Shown: piece after piece, positions 50,182-54,274 of the stretch
Position numbering within the stretch: the stretch's first letter is position 1
Layout of the letters: each line of letters begins with the position of its first letter
Origin: Parvularia atlantis
Lineage: Eukaryota; Opisthokonta; Rotosphaerida
Length of the DNA: 54,274 nucleotides
Reading direction: 5' to 3'
NCBI GenBank assembly: GCA_943704415.1
Contig: CALSCO010002458.1
Location: forward strand, 1-54,274
Notes under the pieces: generated by a model
The model's input: only the letters and a program-made list of their open reading frames with translations
Databases searched by the model: none
What the model was told of the DNA's origin: nothing
Translations under genes and position numbers: made by a program

Positions 50182-52552
50182 ATGCCGCAACCGCCGCCGA
50201 CCGCGCCGCCGCCGCCCGGCACGCTGCTGGCGCAGGCGCTGTACGACTTCATGGCCGTGGACGACTCGCAAATGAGGCGCGTGCGCGCGCTCTCGCTCGT
50301 GCGGCGACGGCTGCGGTGGTGGCTGACGTGTGTGCGCGAGAGCAGCTTCTCGGCGGGCGACTACATCTTCGTCAACGCGACCGACCCGCTGGGCGAGGAC
50401 GACGACGAGGACTGGATCTACGCGCGGCACCAGGCCACGGGCGCCGAGGGCTTCATCCCGAGCACGTTCCTGCGCGAGGTGCCGCGCGAGGCGGTCGAGA
50501 GCGAGCGGGTGCGCGCCGGGCGGACCGCGTCGCGCGCGTGCCGCCGCCAAAACACACGACGCGCGACCGGCAGATCAGCAGCGAGCTGCGCAACATGAGC
50601 CGGCTCAAAGACGTCGAGGAGAAGCTCAAGGCCGGGTTCATCGAGGGTGCGCGCGTGCTGCGTGCTGCGTGCTGTGTGCGCTCCGGCCTGACCCGCGTGC
50701 AGTGCTCTCGAACGCGTCGCTCAAGAAGCCCGACCGGCTCGTCGTCCAGGGCAAGCTCGACGACTGCGAGGGGCGGCTGCGCGACGTCGACGAGCGCATG
50801 AAACACTTCCAGGTGCGCGCGGGTGCACCACCACGCATCGCGGGCGGCTCACGGGCGCCGCAGGAGATCCTGGCCAACCTGCTCTCGGGCAAGGTCAACG
50901 AGGACGAGGACGAGGAGGACGACGACGACGAGCCGCTCGAAAAGCCGGCGCCGATCCCGGTGCGTCGTTGCGCATGCGCGTGGGTCGCGGCGGCGGCTGA
51001 TCGCGCCCGCGCGAAAGCCCTTCACGGGCGTCGTGCGCTCCATCCTGCGCACCAGCGAGCGGCCGGCAGGGGCGCCCATCAAGCACGTGCAGTTTGACGT
51101 GCCCGAGGAGGACGACGAGCAGCAGCAGACGGACGCGGACGGGCTGACGACGGCGCAGAAGTTTGTGCTGGCCGACACGGGTGCGTGCCGCGCTGTGCCC
51201 GTGGTCGGCGTTGCTCAAGCGCCGCGCGCAGAGACGATGGGCGTGAGCGTGGACTCGTCGCCTGAGGTCGGCGGGACCGAGCCGCAGTCGCCGCTCAGAC
51301 ACTCGCACACGCACAAGCCCGCACAGCCGCCGCCCGCGTCCGAGAAGCGCCGGACAGGGGCCGCGAGCAAGCTCAACATCTTCAAGGTGCTTCGCACGCA
51401 ACGGGCGCACGGTCGCTGACGGCACACGCGCGAGTAGAAGAAGACGCGCAAGCCGTCAGCGGGCGGCGGTGGCGGCGGCAACGACGAGCTCGTGTCGGCC
51501 GAGGACATCAAGGACGCCGTGCTGTGCGTGTGCTGTGTGCGCGCGCGCCTCGCATCGCGCTGAGCCGCCCACGCAGCGCCGGGCACCTCTGGGTCGATAG
51601 CAACTCGAACCTCAAGAGCTGGTCCAAGCGGTACCTCGTGCTCAAGAAGGCCGTGCTGTACATCTACAAAAAGTCGACCGTGCGGCGCCACGGCTTGTAC
51701 CGCCCGCGCGCGCGCTGCGGCTCAGCCCGTGCGCCTGCGCAGGACCTCGAGCCGGCCGACAAGCTCATCCTGCCGTCGTACGCGATCACGCCCCTGTACG
51801 ACAAGAACAAGCAGTGGGCGTTCCGCGCGAGCCACCCAGGTGCGTCGCTGTGCGCGTTTCGCCGCACGCACGCTGCACACCGACGGTGCTCGGTGTGATG
51901 CGGCCAGGGATGCCAACCAAGCTGTTTGCGGCCGACGACAAGACCGAGTTTGCGACGTGGATGAACGCGATGAGCCTTGCGACGATCGTGGAGGAGAAGG
52001 GTACGCGTGATGCTGCTGCTGCCGCCGCTGTGACGTTGAGCGCCGCGGCAGACATGCGCCAGCCCGCGTACCGCCGCAAGCGCGAGAGCTTGCAGGAGGG
52101 CCTCGCGCTCAAATCGTTCCGCGAGCTTGTGGACGCGTTTGGCGGCGACGACGCAGACAAGGACGGCGCGGGCGCCCCGACGCCGATGGCAATACCGCCG
52201 CCGCCCACGCGCGCCCCGCCCACGCCTGCGCCTGTCCGACCCGCCGCCACGGCAGCAGCAGCAGCGCCAGCAGCACCAGCAGCAGCGGGCGACGAGACGG
52301 CCGTGCCCGCGGGCGCGACGCACGTGGTCGTCGCGCTGTTCGACTACGACGCCAAGGAGCCGGCCGAGCTGTCGTTCCGCAAGGGCGACCGCCTCGGCTT
52401 TGTGCGCACGCTCAACGACGTGCGTCTCTGCACTGTGCGACCTGCTCCGGCTGACGCGTGCGGGCTCGCAGACGTGGTTTGAGGGCGTGCAGGACGGGAC
52501 CACGGGGCTAGTGCCGGTGCGCCGTGCGGGTGTCGCGCCCGTCGCCAGCTAA
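50182..52552 (+). CDS. SH3-PH-SH3 adaptor protein
   Basis: The start is MPQPPPTAPPPPGTLLAQ. SH3-1 follows (ALYDFMAVDDSQM, then SFSAGDYIFVNATDPLGEDD, DWIYARHQATGAEGFIPSTF), with ALYDF, acidic loop and IPSxF motifs intact. A helical stretch is next (SSELRNMSRLKDVEEKLKAG, VVQGKLDDCEGRLRDVDERM), then an acidic patch (EDEDEEDDDDEPLEKPAPIP). A Ser/Pro linker precedes a PH domain (GHLWVDSNSNLKSWSKRYLV, LKKAVLYIYKKST, LFAADDKTEFATWMNAMS). A poly-Pro/Ala linker follows, and SH3-2 closes the protein (HVVVALFDYDAKEPAELSFR, TWFEGVQDGTTGLVP). Likely a cortical or membrane-linked signalling adaptor that binds phosphoinositides through PH and Pro-rich ligands through SH3 (family knowledge). It has a superficial likeness to SKAP or Boi/Bem proteins, but the order SH3-coil-PH-SH3 is not one I can name. 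About nine introns. Confidence 0.82.
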
Positions 52553-53045
52553 CGCCGTCCGTCCGTCGCAGGCGCAGTTCTTCAGGCTTTGATGACGCGT
52601 GCGCTGCGGTTGTCACAGCGAAGATGTACCACCAGCCTGTTGCTCGGAGTGCGCCCGCTCGTCGTTGCCATGCCACGGCGCTGTTTGGCTTGCACACTCC
52701 GCGTCACACGCCGCGGCTCGGTTCCCACCTATTTGAAAAGTCTTCTCGCACCTGGAGGAAGCCGCGGGCGCTGGCGCCAGCGCCTTTCTCCCCGCACTAT
52801 TTTTCTCTTCTCCCTCCGTCTCCCTCCATGGCGCGCGCGCGCGCGCGTACCCTGTGCCCGGCGCCAGCCACGCTCGTCCGCGCCAGCCGCGCGCGCCCCC
52901 GCCCTCCGCCGCCGCTGCGACGCGCCGTCGCGCCCTCGTTTCGCCGGCGTGCCAGAAGCACCACTAGCCCGTCTTGGGCCGGGCGTTCACCTCAGCGCGC
53001 GCGCCCGCGCAGCCCTCCGCGTCGCGCGCGCCACCCCCTCCAGCC
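52553..53045 (+). promoter_or_regulatory. Upstream region of the last gene: 18-bp palindrome and pyrimidine-rich leader
   Basis: This 493-bp gap has no convincing exon. GGCGCTGGCGCCAGCGCC (52767-52784) is a perfect palindrome. It is followed by a T/C-rich segment (about 52785-52828) of the sort that marks transcription starts, then alternating GC tracts up to the ATG at 53046. One open frame from 52624 runs into the leader, but its composition is not protein-like. Confidence 0.45.
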
Positions 53046-54274
53046 ATGAGCTCGAGCAGCACCGTCCCCAACAGCAGCAGCAGCCCGTTCGCGCCGCCGC
53101 ACCGCGAGTCGCAGCTCGTCATGGTCAACTATGGCAACCGCCCGCACGTCGTCGACCGCGCGCGCCTCATGCCGCTGACCGAGGCGAGCGGCGCCGCCTC
53201 CCTCTTCGCCGCACCGCGCGAGCGCGACTACGGCCGCCCGCGCCCGCTCGCCCTCCCGCCCATCGTGAGCCTCTACCCGCCCGCGCATCCTTCGCACTCG
53301 CACTCGCACTCGCACTCGCACTCGCACCACGCCCACCACCAGCACCACCAGCACCACGCCCATCGCCACGGCGCCAGCCGCTCCCTGGTGCGCGTGCGCC
53401 CCGCTCGCACTCCCCCATTTATTCCCCCCACATCCCGCTCACATGGCGGCCGCAGCTCGTCCCCGACAGCGACGCCAACACGAGCCTGACTCTGCCATCG
53501 GACCTCTCCGAGCTCGGTGCGCGGCCATGCGCGCCGCCGCACCCCAACGGCCCCGTTGACGCCGCCTCGGCCGCGCAGACTTCTTTGACCTGCCCGGCGA
53601 CAAGGTCGCGCGCGCCGAGGTCACCCGCGCCGTCCCCGAGACCGACTGCCCGAGTGCGTGCGGGCATGCGCACGCGCAGACGCGGACGTGCGCTGACGAG
53701 AGCGCGCGCGCGCGCCAGGCAAGCATGACGAGGAGCGCGACGACTACGACGGCTACGAGGTCCTCTCGGCCGCCGAGCCGTTTATGATCGGTGTGCGCGG
53801 CCGCTCGCGCGAGCGCCGGCTGACGCGCCCGCAGACGTCTACGATCACCTGTACTCGGACGCGTCGTCGCCGATGACCTCGCTCTCGGGTGCGCGGCCGC
53901 CGCCGCCCTGCCGTGCTGGGCGCCCTCACGCGTGCACGTCGGCCCGCGCGCAGTCATCAGCTACGACAACGCGAGCGTCAAAATGGAGCCCGAGCCGGAG
54001 GAGGAGGACCAGGTCGTGATGGCCGGCGCCGCGCGGACCCGGCTCGCCCTGCCCGCCCCGCCAGCTGCCCTGACGGCGTCCAACACGCGTCGCCAGGCGT
54101 CGCCGACCGCCTCGCCCGCCCGCACGCCGCCGACCGCCTCGCCCACCCGCGCGCCCGCTCCGACGGTGACCACGCTCGCGTCGACCCAGGGCGACAGCGC
54201 CCCGGCCAGTCCCGCCAAGAAGAAGCGCGAGCCCGCCTCGCCCGCCCTACCCGCCCTCAACGCGACCTTCAAGC
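53046..54274 (+). CDS. Low-complexity protein with His-rich region, 3' partial, unassigned
   Basis: The start MSSSSTVPNSSSSPFAPPHR is followed by PPIVSLYPPAHP and an (SH)6 tract encoded by six TCGCAC repeats (53292-53327), then HHAHHQHHQHHAHRHG. After an intron come acidic and hydrophobic exons: LTLPSDLSELDFFDLPGDK, EERDDYDGYEVLSAAEPFMI, DVYDHLYSDASSPMTSLS and VKMEPEPEEEDQVV. These resemble transactivation segments. Next is a Ser/Pro/Ala/Thr-rich stretch (RQASPTASPARTPPTAS) with repeated SPT/ASP units and a basic patch KKKREP. The frame is open at the window end, so any DNA-binding or catalytic domain would lie outside. Five introns, all with GTGYG donors. A transcription regulator is a guess from composition. 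Confidence 0.6.

Overview
The window is nuclear DNA from a very GC-rich, gene-dense eukaryote. There are 21 protein-coding genes and almost nothing else. Every gene but possibly one is cut by several short introns, mostly 45-80 nt. These usually begin GTGCG, carry a CTGAC or CTCAC branch-point-like pentamer 10-30 nt before the end, and finish in CAG. A clear minority begin with GC instead of GT. The standard code is used, with TGA, TAA and TAG all serving as stops. The gene set (a CIB-type EF-hand protein, an IQ-Sec7-PH exchange factor of the IQSEC/BRAG kind, TMEM104, a PALB2-like propeller, a PCMTD-like methyltransferase, nonaspanin, fused ATIC) points to a unicellular opisthokont or close relative (an obazoan protist or an early-diverging fungus). 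I cannot place it further from sequence alone.

Layout, left to right: phosphatidylinositol synthase (+, 5' end outside the window), NSE2/MMS21 SUMO ligase (+), ATIC (-), FGAM synthase PFAS (+), EEF2KMT/FAM86 methyltransferase (+), CIB-like EF-hand protein (-), TM9SF nonaspanin (+), triosephosphate isomerase (-), dolichol kinase (+), a secreted glycosidase-like protein of unknown family (+), TatD DNase (+), a DEP-like protein (-), TMEM104 (-), methylglutaconyl-CoA hydratase AUH (+), a PH-like protein (+), an unassigned polytopic membrane protein (-), a PCMT-BTB fusion (+), a PALB2-like WD40 protein (-), the DNA polymerase epsilon catalytic subunit with about 62 introns (-), IQSEC/BRAG (+), an SH3-PH-SH3 protein (+), and the 5' part of a low-complexity protein (+, runs off the window).

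Spacing is extreme. Head-to-head start codons are 35-91 bp apart in four pairs (ATIC/PFAS 43, TPI/DOLK 35, CIB/TM9SF 91, TMEM104/AUH 88). Tandem neighbours are separated by 28 or 30 bp, or overlap: the POLE stop and the PALB2-like start share one base in TGATG. Convergent stops lie 54-178 bp apart. Functional pairings that could matter are the shared ATIC/PFAS gap (two de novo purine enzymes) and POLE followed directly by a PALB2-like repair factor.

I saw no mobile elements, virus-derived sequence, CRISPR array, tRNA or rRNA. Exon structures were worked out by eye from splice motifs and from my knowledge of the protein families, so single exon edges may be off.
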